Source: Glebionis coronaria
Lineage: Eukaryota > Streptophyta > Magnoliopsida > Asterales > Asteraceae
Direction of reading: 5' to 3'
Length of the DNA: 64,000 nt
Assembly (NCBI GenBank): GCA_025667525.1
Contig: JANFOE010002214.1
Span: 186,001 to 250,000 of the forward strand
Part shown: piece by piece, positions 44,362 through 54,727 of the stretch
How positions within the stretch are numbered: position 1 is the first letter of the stretch
How the letters are laid out: each line of letters begins with the position of its first letter
The notes under the pieces: model-generated
The model's database searches: none
Seen by the model: the letters and a program-made list of their open reading frames with translations, nothing else
Told to the model about the DNA's origin: nothing
Translations under genes and position numbers: made by a program

Positions 44362-45193
44362 CTAGCCACGTGGTGATCCACATGAATTCTTGGACGGTGG
44401 TTCTTCCTCATCTTCCTCGGGCTCTTCATCACTGTCTTCTTCCTTGTCCATCTTTCTCTTCCCTTTATCACTCGGCTCACATTCAGTCACCCTCTTCATT
44501 CCAGAAGTAGACCCAAACTCCGATGCTACCTGATTCCCTAAAGCGACACCCTCACCCCTGGCGGGTGGTTGAACCATGAAATCATTAGCCTCCAGCTCAG
44601 AGTCATTCACGAATCTCCAATCTTGCGTTAGGGATGATCTTACACGGTGCTCCCAACTCTGCATCCTAACCAACCTAGCCTGGTCTTCCTTAACCCGCTC
44701 AAGACTTGCAGTCAAATTTGCTATCATGGATCTCAAACTGTTAATATCACTCTTATTCAATGCTCTATCGAACTCAGCCCTTGCAGTCCTTGCCAATAAC
44801 TTCTGATGTGCTCTTTCATTCTCGTCAAACCTTTTGATCACTCTAGTCTCCACCACATAACGTTCGTACATTAGCCTATCCATTCTTCTCAAGAAAAAAC
44901 GGAACGTCACCATATGGTCTTGGCCCAGGGCAAGTAACTCTTGCGATGTCCTGATGGAGAGAATTAGCACTAGCCACGGCGTCGGAACATCTAGGGATAC
45001 CTAGCATACCGATCAGATGAGAAATACAGGTAGGCCTGGCGACAATAGTACTTCTTCGACCAGGAATCTGAGCTTGCACATTATCCGCCTCGGCTTGTCC
45101 TACAATAGCTGCTCTAATGTTTTCCCTTGCCTCTTGTCTCTCGGCTTCCTCCACAATTCAGCTTTCATTCCCGTTAGGCGGTACCTCGGCCAT
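44362..45193 (-). pseudogene. Gypsy D: leader ORF upstream of gag, about 277 codons
   Basis: Between PBS and gag. ATG at 45193 (MAEVPPNGNES), one TGA, then EEAERQEARENIRAAIVGQA (open 44876-45154), and a frameshift near 44890 into 44362-44970: FFLRRMDRLMYERYVVETRV, a heptad-rich coiled-coil stretch (RAEFDRALNKSDINSLRSMI, NLTASLERVKEDQARLV), and a strongly acidic C-terminus (KEEDSDEEPEEDEEEPP). Product is unknown. Gypsy B has an ORF of the same size in the same place, so I treat it as a real but decayed leader ORF. It could instead be an N-terminal part of gag. Confidence 0.6.
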
Positions 45194-45570
45194 CTCTGCA
45201 ATAACAGAAAATTTTGGAGGGTACGTAAGGTCATTATTCAATATTTATAATTATATGCATGAAAATGCAATGCAAAGGTGGTACACATGCCCAAAATGCG
45301 ATAATATGATGCTCATGCATATGCAATACAAGAATTACGGTATCGGGTACTCCACGTAAAATTTCAACGTTTACATATAGTAGTTCAGTATTTACGTAAA
45401 TAAATACTCATATATTTTTCAATTTAAAAGGGATACATCTATTTCCATCAATACTAAAAGTAAACCTTACCGGAGCCATGCAGGATAGTTGTGTGCTTGG
45501 ACAATTTCTTACGACACCAAAAGTTATAGTTTAGGATTTTTCAAAACGACCTAGTTCTCTATAACTCATG

Positions 45571-45583
45571 GCTCTAATTACCA
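45571..45583 (-). promoter_or_regulatory. Primer-binding site of gypsy D, divergent
   Basis: TGGTAATTAGAGC on the minus strand, three bases from the LTR. It resembles the initiator Met site TGGTATCAGAGC with a change and one added base in the middle. Confidence 0.5.
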
Positions 45584-45586
45584 ATC

Positions 45587-48372
45587 TCTAACACCCCAAC
45601 AAATGCTATGCGCAGCGGAACTACAACATTTGGGTGCTAGGCAGTTATCATCACACACAAGCTATTTCGAACGACTCAAAGAGACGTAGGAATTTAAACA
45701 TTAATTAAACATCGTTAAAACAACCTTGTCTACCGCTTCCCAAACCCCAAAGATAATACAACACAGAGTTGCGTTTTAGTCCCCACTGAATCTCAACCCA
45801 AAAGTACATTACAAGTTCACATGACATGATATAAAAAGTTTTAAGTTATAAAAAAAGGGAGGAAAGACAAAGTAGACCGCCAAGACACAACAACATCCAT
45901 CCTAGCATGCTCCTTGCTACCATCTCATCGATTACCTGAAACACATGCTTAAAGGGGTCAACAAATAATGTTGAGCAGAATTTATAGGTTTTACAATCAC
46001 ATTTGGAACATAAGTATATAAAATCAATCGCGATCATTTATAGAATTGTCGATCAAACAATCTATTATTCGAGGTTATTGCAATTTTGTTTAAGCTCATG
46101 ACACTAATCCGTTAACTCAATCACCCGCGTTCATTTACCGGCATGATTAAGATGAAACCAGTGCCCCTTCTAAAGGCATTAGTTGCAATTATACCTTATT
46201 TCTTATCACAAGTTATCCGTCCGCAGGGGGTACTCAACGTACTAGCCCTAGTCTCGGATAGGGTCGTCAACCCCATAGTACTATCAATTGTATAAGCGGC
46301 TATTTTCAATCCACACGAGGATTAAACAATAGTTAATAGTTCTTGAATATAGGGTCTTATGCAACTAGGTACTCAACATAATTTAGGCAACTTTCGTGTC
46401 CAACAATCATTCATGACTTATGTTCGTTTCATTTAAAATAGCATGCATCCCCCTCGCGGGTAAAACCATTTAAAACAATATAAAGCGAGGCTATAAATTC
46501 ACACCTTGTATAGAAGTAGTCGACATAACGGATGACGGTCACTGACGATGAGGATGCCCGGGAAATTCAATCTCAACACCTAACAAACAACGCGTAATGA
46601 GTTAACTCATTTATATAAACTTAAGTACTGTATAATACATACATATTAGTCAATTGTCATAATTACTAACTCATGCCAAAATCCAACAAGTAATAATTAC
46701 TAGACTCATAGTATCCATCTTCGTAATTAAAATTGTTTCCCATTTTATAACTTTGTCGATACTTACCAAAAGTACGGGCTGTTTTCTATTACTTAAGTGT
46801 CTATATAAAATACAAGAAAATTTGTAAAAATCCCTTATAATATTTATAAAACCCATCTTAAATCCCATAAAAAGTTTTTACTTTTATGACCCATTACACA
46901 CTACATTTCTAAACATAAACTTTTCGGACTGATTTTGCACTTTTACCATGTAGGACTTGTTTGACCCATTTAAAAGACACCATTAGCTAATTTGACTCTT
47001 AAGTCCAAAAATAGACTCAAATATGCAGGTTTGGAACCAAAGAATAACTTTCAATCATTTACCAAACTCTATCTATGGTCCCCGGGATTTGACCTAAAAT
47101 CAAACATAATTTCGGATTATGTTGATTTCTCATCTCCCGGTACACGAACTTTCAAAATAACATAACTTTTGAGTAGTTAGGAGTCGTAAGCTCTTTCTTA
47201 TACCAAATCGAAGCTAAGACAATGCTCTACAACTATATCCTAACCTAATGACCTGTTTACAAAATCAAACCCACGAAAACAAGCCTAAACAATCTGCCAA
47301 AAATTTCCTTTCTCAAAATCAATCCAACACTTGTTTCTAAACCATTCTAACATCACCTAGACCTAACCTAACCACTTATGATCATTCCTAATCACCTTAA
47401 TCAGTCCATAACACTAAGAATATCAAATACTCACAAAACCCCAAATCCTAAATCACACATGCATTTGGTTTAACCCTTTTAAAAACATCAAAAACAAGGT
47501 TCTAAACATAAACCCACAACATAATCCATCATCCACCATTAACAACCAAACACCCCCATTTGGCCGTGTGGTGTTGGTGTTCAAAACACCCCAACCAAAT
47601 TGATTTTGGTTGGTTTGTTGGATGATTATACATAATCCAAACACTAATTAAACATGCAACATGCCTAATTACATCAAATCATACTTTTGAAAAACCTTTG
47701 ATTCTTGAAAAATTTTGTTAATGCATGTTGTTAAAAATTACATCAAAACACTTACAATTGAAAATGAAAGTGTGGTCTAAACTTGGATTTAATCAAAAAA
47801 AGAAGGAAAAAAAATTGGAGGTGGAGGTGGTGGTGTGGCCGACGGCCAAAGAGAGAGAAAGGAGAAGGGTGAGAAAATTTTTGAATGATTTTTGTTTGTG
47901 TGTGTGTTCTCCTCCCTTTTTTGTAAATTCATAGGGACCTCTTGTGCAATTTGGTTATTCTTTTGGCCTCATTTTTAAATGACACAACTTAGTAGCGGGA
48001 AACGACTTACTAGTCGGTTTTGAAAAATTTGCGGGAGTCGGGGGTCGCCCCGAACACTCGAAAATACTTTTAAAGCAATTTGAACGCACCCGGGATAAAA
48101 TAAAACGCACCTGGCTCGACTCAACACGAACCAAAAATAAAATTCTCAAAAAATTCTAATATCGACAAAACGATTATAAAACACAAAAATTGGACATCCG
48201 TCGGGATCGTAGTCGTCATCGTCTTCCTTAAATCGTCAATCGTTAATATTACGACCTTAAACATCGGTTTCAACTTAAACAGTCAAATATATAATAGACG
48301 AAATTTCTTAAAAATTTCAAAAATATTTGTGATTTAGGGTAAAATAAATGACCTCGGTTTCTGGGTATCATA
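45587..48372 (-). repeat. Gypsy D 5' LTR (2786 bp)
   Basis: Begins TCTAACACCCC, ends GGGTATCATA (last CA changed to TA) and is followed by the TSD GTTCT. The region 45194-45586 between leader ORF and LTR has no gene. Confidence 0.92.
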
Positions 48373-48924
48373 GTTCTTCTCATGCTTCTTTAGTTGTCTT
48401 GAAGCGTAGGCAATCACTTTCATTCTCTGCATCAGTACTGCACTTAGACCTTTATGTGAAGCATCACAGTATACAACGAAATCATCGTTGCCTTCAGGCA
48501 AGGCTAATATAGGTGCACTACACAACTTCTGCTTGATCAGCTGAAAAGTTGATTATTCCTCTCTCTCCCAATCAAACTTTATCCCTTTCTGTGTGAGTTT
48601 GGTCATTGGCTTAGCTATTGGGAGAAATCTTCGATAAATCTACGGTAATACCCGGCAAGGCCTAGAAATTGACGGATCTCTGTGGGTGACTTGGGTGATA
48701 CCTAATCTTTGACAGATTCGGCCTTTGCTGGATCTACGTAAATACCGTCAGAATCGATGACATGAGCGAGGAATTACACTCTGGGAATCCAGAATTCACA
48801 TTTGGAGAATTTAGCATAGAGTTGTTCCTCATTGAGTACCTTTAGTACTTGTGTAAGGTGTTTCCCGTGTTCTTGTTCGTTCTTGGAATAAATGAGTTTA
48901 TCGTCAATGAAGACTATCACGAAT
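48373..48924 (-). pseudogene. Gypsy B: RT connection and start of RNase H
   Basis: Resumes B's pol after element D. Readable blocks: [50 protein letters not shown] at the junction, and upstream the RT end with [12 protein letters not shown] (F-I-D-D intact). Stops and frameshifts occur at least three times between 48526 and 48924. Confidence 0.8.
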
Positions 48925-49661
48925 TTATCCAGGTAGGGTCTGCACACGGTTCATAAGGTCCATGAAAATAGTTGGTGCATTGGTCAACCCAAATGGCATA
49001 ACCTGGAATTTGTAATGACCGTAACGGTTTCTAAAAGCTGTTTTTGGAATATCTTCCTCCATGACCCTTAGTTGATGGTATCCAGATCTCAAGTCAATAT
49101 TGGAATACACACTTGATCCTTGCAGTTGGTCAAATAGGTCATCAATGCGAGGAAGCGGATAACAATTCTTCACAGTTAACTTATTCAGTTCTCTGTAATC
49201 GATGCACATTCGGAAAGAACCATCTTTCTTTTTGACAAATAACACAGGAGCTCCCCATGGCGAGGAACTGGGTCGAATAAATCCTTTGTCAGATAGTTCT
49301 TGAAGTTGTTCAGCTAGCTCTTTCATTTCTGATGGTGCCAACCGGTATGGAGCTTTAGCTACAGGTGCAGCTCCGAAAATCAAATCGATCTGAAATTCCA
49401 CTTGTTGGGTTGGTGGTAAGCCTGGCAACTCATCAGGAAAGACTTCGGAAAAATATCGGACGATAGGTACGTCCTTGATTTGTTTCTTCTCGGGCTTTTC
49501 CTCCTCATCTGTTTGAGAAATATGGGCCAAGAAGATAGGACATACTCTTAACAAATATTTCTGGGCTTTAGTACAAGAGATAACACTAAGTCTAGTGTCA
49601 GTAAAGTCAGTGTTACCGTCTCCTCGAATGATTAAAGTTTGGTTTCCCCACGGAATACGGA
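48925..49661 (-). pseudogene. Gypsy B: reverse transcriptase, N-terminal and palm
   Basis: Open 48925-49554: [94 protein letters not shown]; then a one-base frameshift. Catalytic first Asp ([10 protein letters not shown]) present. It links upstream to protease through 49555-49661 in another frame. Confidence 0.87.
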
Positions 49662-50117
49662 CTAGTTTTCATCACAAACAATGACTGTGCGGTATCTCAC
49701 TAACCAGTCCATACCAATAATAACATCAAAACTACCAAGGTTTACGGGAATAAGGTCAATGTTGAATGGATGTTTAGAAAGATTTAAGGTACAACCTCTA
49801 ATGATAGTGTCAGCATCTACAGTCTTACCGTCAGCTAATTCTACGGAGTAGCGGTGATCTAAAATTGTAGGAACGACTTCTAGTACTTGGCTAAATTCAG
49901 TGGATATAAAACTTCGGTCTGCTCCAGTATCGAACAAAACAGATGCATAACGATTGTTTAGTAGGAACGTACCAGTAACGACATTAGAATCGGGGTTGTA
50001 TTTTGCATTGCCGACCACGTACACTCTCGACGAAGCTCCTCCATTGTTCTTGTTCTGGTTGGCCAACTTGGGACAACCTGGTCTCACATGTCCCGGTGCT
50101 CCACACTCATAGCACAT
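49662..50117 (-). pseudogene. Gypsy B: gag zinc knuckle and protease
   Basis: CCHC knuckle CYECGAPGHVRPGC at the start; aspartic protease LFDTGADRSFISTEFS (D-T-G intact) and flap/end [20 protein letters not shown]. Typical retropepsin of gypsy. Frameshift after VCDEN. Confidence 0.87.
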
Positions 50118-51006
50118 AACTCCTTTCTTAGGTTCATTTCCATTCCCTCCGACAATAATGTGGTTTCCCTGTTGTCCGTTCCTGTTCCCACGGGCATTGT
50201 ATCCTCCCTTGTTGTTGTAGTTTTTGGTGTTCTGGTTGGGTCGGACCTGAGTGACAGCATTGACTCGACAAGTCTTAGCAAAATGACCAACTTGTCCACA
50301 CCTGTGGCAGGTCTGGCATGGGCTATCAACTGTATGATGATAGTTTCATCTTGAGCACAAGGGTTTTGCACCCACGTATATCCTAGTTCCTGCAGTGGTA
50401 GCATTGTAGACTTGTCCAGCATTTGGCCTTTTTGGAGGCTGCTGGTGCTGACTACGGAAATTTTCATCAGCTTTCCGCTTGTTTTCAGTGATCCTCTCAT
50501 ACATGGTACGAACCCGTTTGTTGATCAACTCAGTAGCGAACTCAATGACACTCTCAACAGTAGTGGGTCGAGATGCGAGTACGCTGTCATGAACGGCGTC
50601 TGGAAGTCCACCAACATACTTTTCAATCTTTTCATCCTCCTCAACAAACATCCTGGTACACATTAGGGTCAACTCTTGGAATCTTTAGGTATATGCAATG
50701 ATGTCATTGTTCTTGCAACGTAGATCCCATAGCTTGATCTCAAGCTTCTTCATCTCGCCCCTTGGACAGTACTTCTCGGTCATTCTCACTTTCAGATCAG
50801 TCCAGCTGAGAGCGTAAGCAGTATCGTGTCCAAGAGTGGCAACTACGGAGTTCCACCAAGTAAGAGCACTTTCAAGCAACGTGCAGGTGGCAAACTTGAC
50901 TTTGTTCTCGTCCGCACAATCACTGATGCGGAACACAGTCTCCAACCTTTCAAACCACTGCATCAGTTCCACAACACCTTCTTTGCCTTTGTAGTACGAA
51001 GGCTTG
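50084..51006 (-). pseudogene. Gypsy B: gag, main part up to element E
   Basis: From the insertion of E at 51006 the frame reads PSYYKGKEGVVELMQWFERL, FATCTLLESALTWWNSVVAT, YCPRGEMKKLEIKLWDL, CKNNDIIAYT then a stop, RFQELTLMC, VGGLPDAVHDSVLASRP, and a frameshifted basic region (50084-50500) before the knuckle. This is the retrotransposon gag domain; the N-terminus lies on the far side of E at 54106-54325. Confidence 0.85.
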
Positions 51007-51903
51007 TGTTGGGTCAAAAAGTTGATGTGGCAGAAACTCAAAAACGAAGAAAACATGAATAAATTGTCCAAGCATTGACAAAACATAGACAAAGAAGCTT
51101 ATGGAAGCTTCTATTTAGATAAACATGCAAAAGATATTCTGCATTGTCGTGTGCAATCCAAGCATTGTCACATGCAATTCAAGCATTGACAAAACATAGA
51201 CAAAGAAGCTTATGGAAGCTTCTATCTAGATAAACATGCAAAAGATATTCTGCATAAGTTTATTTAAATAGAAGATTTACTTGTTTATTCATCATTATCT
51301 CTTGTAAACCCTAATCCTTACACTATAAAAGGAACCAAGGGTTATTAGGTTTTTTATATAACTTTCATTCACAATGTAACCTACAAGCAATTCGTGTGTC
51401 TAGACGTGGGATTCAATGTATACACGTCTAGGTGTTATTTGTGTTTAATAATACAAGTAACGTTTGGGAAAATTCATCTTGTCCACAACACCTTGTTCAT
51501 GATTATTGTTCTAATTCCGCTATGTTAAATCATATGAATGATAATCATGCCTAGCAGCTTAAAGATTCGAATCTATTAGGTTTTATCAATTGGACGTGGG
51601 ATCAACAAGTAATAAACATAATTCAACAAGTGGGATCAACAAGGGTTATTAGGTTTTTTATATAACTTTCATTCACAATGTAAACCTAAAGCGTGTGTCG
51701 ACTAGACGTGGGATTCAATGTATACACGTCTAGTGATTGTTAATTTTTAATATAGTTAGCAATCCAATTGTGTTTTAATTCATGTTTTGTGCCTAAACAC
51801 CTTGTTAATGGTTGTTGTTCTAATTCCGCTTTGATTATGTTAATCATATGAACAATGATCATTCCTAGTAGCTTCAAAGATCCGGAAACCAAGGTTTCCT
51901 CAA
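51007..51903 (+). repeat. Element E 5' LTR (897 bp, with internal R-U5 duplication)
   Basis: TGTTGGGTC ... CCTCA. TATAAAA at 51324-51330. It is 305 bp longer than the 3' LTR because the stretch from GGGTTATTAGG (about 51340) to the end is present twice, the first copy diverged (CTAGACGTGGGATTC at both 51400 and 51702 regions). Contains AAGCATTGACA words. Confidence 0.88.
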
Positions 51904-51905
51904 TT

Positions 51906-51917
51906 GGTATCAGAGCG
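51906..51917 (+). promoter_or_regulatory. Primer-binding site of element E
   Basis: TGGTATCAGAGC, the initiator Met tRNA site, two bases after the 5' LTR. Fixes the plus orientation. Confidence 0.9.
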
Positions 51918-52418
51918 GGTGGCTCTCGATGCTAGGATCAACGAGGTGTTCGTTCTTAGTGATAAAGAAGAAAATCCCGTATAGGGTTTTTATGCAGTTT
52001 GTGTGCGCAGCAGTAGTACGAAGGGCATAACTTTTTATTGAACCGTTGGATCGCCACGAAATTTTGTGTGTGTGTTCTACACACATATATCTAGATATCC
52101 ACCGGAGGGATTGTCGAGATCTATCCCCAAGAAAAAGTTATTAACCGTCGAAGTCAGCAGGGGTCATATGTTGTTTTCTGTGAACAGTAATAGTAAAAAC
52201 GCGATTTATCCTTCGTTAACCGTTGGATCGTCGTGAAACTCGATCTGTAGGTTCTTGACACTTATGTCTAGGATTTCACCGAAGGGATCTTCGATCTGAG
52301 CATTTATGAAGAAGTTATTCGCTGTCGAAGTTCACTGCAGTTTATGGATTTTCACATGAAATAATGATTTAGGGTTTATAAAACCCTAGATCAATTAGCT
52401 GCTGATGGGAGTTATTTT

Positions 52419-52620
52419 GACGCTGATAGATGTTAGTGTCAGTGGATGTCGTTGACGCTGACAAGGCATGGATGAGACGCTGATGACCAGGCGCTGACAG
52501 GTTTAAAGATGGCGCTGACATGTTATATGTAGGCGCTGACAGAAATTCATGTGTTGTCCAAGATATGGTTTTTCAAACGCTGACAAGCGTTGTCCGATAT
52601 TGGACAACACACACTGATAA
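52419..52620 (+). repeat. GACGCTGACA motif cluster in E
   Basis: Copies near 52419, 52453, 52475, 52490, 52511, 52532 and 52575, with a decayed one near 52611 (ACACTGATAA). Spacings of 15, 21 and 21-22 bp repeat those of the motif in copia C, in the same sense orientation. Confidence 0.75.
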
Positions 52621-52869
52621 GATCTTGGACAGTGAAGGATATTGGACGACAAAGAATTCGTTGCTGTTTGGTATTTTGGTTACGTTTTTGCACATAAAAC
52701 GAGGTATTTACACACGAAGGTACATGGGATCTCCGTTTCTATACAGAATATCCAATTGATATTTATGGCTCGGATATTTTTTATAAAGTCGTATATGATT
52801 AAGGGGAAGAGTTCTTATGGTAAGTTTGATGTTGAAGTTAGTTTTCACAAATTTGTTTTTCTTATTTAG

Positions 52870-53175
52870 GTGAGCAATACACCTTGTCTCTGTACTAAAT
52901 ATATTGTTACAGCGTACGACTGGCTCATAGTCGTGAAGGTTACCAGTTCCCATGTAACAAAAACTGTGGTGAGCAATACACCTTGTCATTGGACTAAATA
53001 TATTGTTATAGCATACGATTGGCTCATAGTCGTGAAGGTTACCAGTACCCATGTAATAAAAACTGATGGGTGAGCAATACACCTTTATCATTGGATCTAA
53101 ATATATTGTTATAGCTAACAACTGGCTTATATTTGTGCGGTTTTTGTTGGTTTCAGTTCCCGTTCTTACCAATAA
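52870..53175 (+). repeat. Three tandem ~100-bp units in E
   Basis: Units start GTGAGCAATACACC at 52870, 52969 and 53070 and contain AAATATATTGTTA and GGCTCATAGTCGTGAAGG. The third is the most diverged and its end runs into unrelated text. Confidence 0.85.
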
Positions 53176-53513
53176 ACTGAGCCCCCTTTTGCAGTGAAAG
53201 AGTTTCATTTTTCTCTAGTCGTTTCGACAACTAGGGAAAGAGTTTATCAACTAGTGAGCAATTGGGTGAAAGAAATACAAGGTTGGGTTATTCTACTTCT
53301 ACATCAAAAATATTATATTAATTGTTCTTCAAGATCATTACATAGAGCTACATTTGGAGAATCTTCAAAGATTGCATACATTGTTTACTTCCTTGTTGAT
53401 GTGACAAAAAGGGGAAGAAATACGTGCTACACTTGAGGGGAAGCAATTTGAAGATCATGTACAACTTACAAGAGATACACATAGAGTTTTGCCACCATCA
53501 ACTAGGGGAAGAT

Positions 53514-54105
53514 TGTTGGGTCAAAAAGTTGATGTGGCAGAAACTCAAAAACGAAGAAAACATGAAGAAATTGTCCAAGCATTGACAAAACATAGACAAA
53601 GAAGCTTATGGAAGCTTCTATTTAGATAAACATGCAAAAGATATTCTGCATTGTCGTGTGCAATCCAAGCATTGTCACATGCAATTCAAACATTGACAAA
53701 ACGTAGACAAAGAAGCTTATGGAAGCTTCTATTTAGATAAACATGCAAAAGATATTCTGCATAAGTTTATTTAAATAGAAGATTTACTTGTTTATTCATC
53801 ATTATCTCTTGTAAACCCTAATCCTTACACTATAAAAGGAACCAAGGGTTATTAGGTTTTTTATATAACTTTCATTCACAATGTAAACCTAAAGCGTGTG
53901 TCGACTAGACGTGGGATTCAATGTATACACGTCTAGTGATTGTTAATTATTAATATAGTTAGCAATCCAATTGTGTTTTAATTCATGTTTTGTGCCTAAA
54001 CGCCTTGTTAATGGTTGTTGTTCTAATTCCGCTTTGATTATGTTAATCATATGAACAATGATCATTCCTAGTAGCTTCAAAGATCCGGAAACCAAGGTTT
54101 CCACA
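53514..54105 (+). repeat. Element E 3' LTR (592 bp)
   Basis: TGTTGGGTC ... TTTCCACA; TATAAAA at 53831-53837. Single R-U5 segment. Contains three AAGCATTGACA / AAGCATTGTCA-type words. Confidence 0.9.
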
Positions 54106-54325
54106 GCTTTCACTTTAGAAAGTCAGGGTAAGAGCAACCCCTAGTGGTCTGATTATTCCGGCGGTTGTTGGAGTTTTGACTATCGTCCACGTTTGTGCTG
54201 GCGGCCATCACAGTTGTGATGCCTTGATCAATCATTGCCATTAGTTGGGAAGCAGTGACGTTTTGGGTAGTGTCAGCATTGTTGGGGTTCGTTCCAGTGA
54301 TTACCATTTTTCTATAAATATACAC
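54106..54325 (-). pseudogene. Gypsy B: gag N-terminus
   Basis: Reads from a Met near 54307 (MVITGTNPNNADTTQNV, then LMAMIDQGITTVMAAS, CSYPDFLK) and meets the target duplication of E after a stop made by the altered duplication base. It continues at 51006 with PSYYKG. The gypsy gag start (ITxxINTAI-like helix, then CSYxxFL) matches that of D (CSYAGFVKC). Confidence 0.85.
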
Positions 54326-54727
54326 AAAAATGAAATCATTAGTTTAAGGTGTTAGCACAGTTTTATATAAATACACGAAAAGAAATTCATGCATAGACTT
54401 CACAACAAATTAGATAACCTGTTTAAAAGTTCATAATATAATACAGTACAAAATATAACAAAAGATAATGAGTACATGCCATATCTCTAGAATATGAATA
54501 CGATACAAATTGCACAACCAATCCAAGACAGAGCACAGACCGCCTGTCTGGGATGGTGGTACACATAATATAAAGTACATCATCTATGAATCCCTAATCT
54601 AAATAGTACAGTACAATGATACAGCTGAATAAAAAGAAAGTACAAATACATGAGGTCCTATATCATGATAGCTGGGATGCAACCCAAAAGCTTATCATGA
54701 TGTACAAAAGAATCTAGCACATCTAGT
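54326..54727 (-). other. Gypsy B spacer between leader ORF and gag
   Basis: About 400 bp, no ORF or repeat seen. Same length class as the 359-bp spacer of gypsy D (44003-44361). Confidence 0.6.

Larger units (their letters stand above)
36723..48372 (-). mobile_element. Gypsy element D (chromovirus-like), inserted in B
   Basis: LTRs 36723-39496 (2774 bp) and 45587-48372 (2786 bp), with TSD GTTCT (36718-36722 and 48373-48377) in the RNase H codons of B. Complete order leader ORF, gag, protease, RT, RNase H, integrase, chromodomain-like tail on the minus strand. Broken by several frameshifts and stops but no nested insertion. Confidence 0.93.
51918..53513 (+). other. Element E internal region, non-coding
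   Basis: About 1.6 kb. No ORF resembles a retroelement protein; the longest (79-80 codons at 52520 and 53194) look random. Contents: a diverged leader duplication (each copy centred on ACCGTTGGATCG, at about 52040 and 52218), a cluster of GCGCTGACA motifs at 52419-52620, three tandem copies of a roughly 100-bp unit at 52870-53175, and the PPT at 53504-53513. Confidence 0.75.
51007..54105 (+). mobile_element. Element E: non-autonomous copia-like LTR element, plus strand
   Basis: 3.1 kb with LTRs 51007-51903 and 53514-54105, TG...CA ends, PBS 51906-51917 (TGGTATCAGAGC) and PPT AGGGGAAGA directly before the 3' LTR. The TSD is GCTTG (51002-51006) against GCTTT (54106-54110), one mismatch. No gag or pol domain is found in any frame, so it must be mobilised in trans. 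The Met-type PBS and PPT are copia-like. Inserted in gag of gypsy B in the opposite orientation. Confidence 0.9.

Noticed and set aside
45846..46037. Conserved 63-64-codon ORF in both D LTRs (also 36977-37171)
   Set aside because: Conservation is explained by the LTRs being copies of each other; it spans the LTR interior without protein-like features.
52520..53436. Coding capacity in element E
   Set aside because: Open stretches of 79-80 codons lack gag, pol or any retroelement motif and contain tandem repeats.
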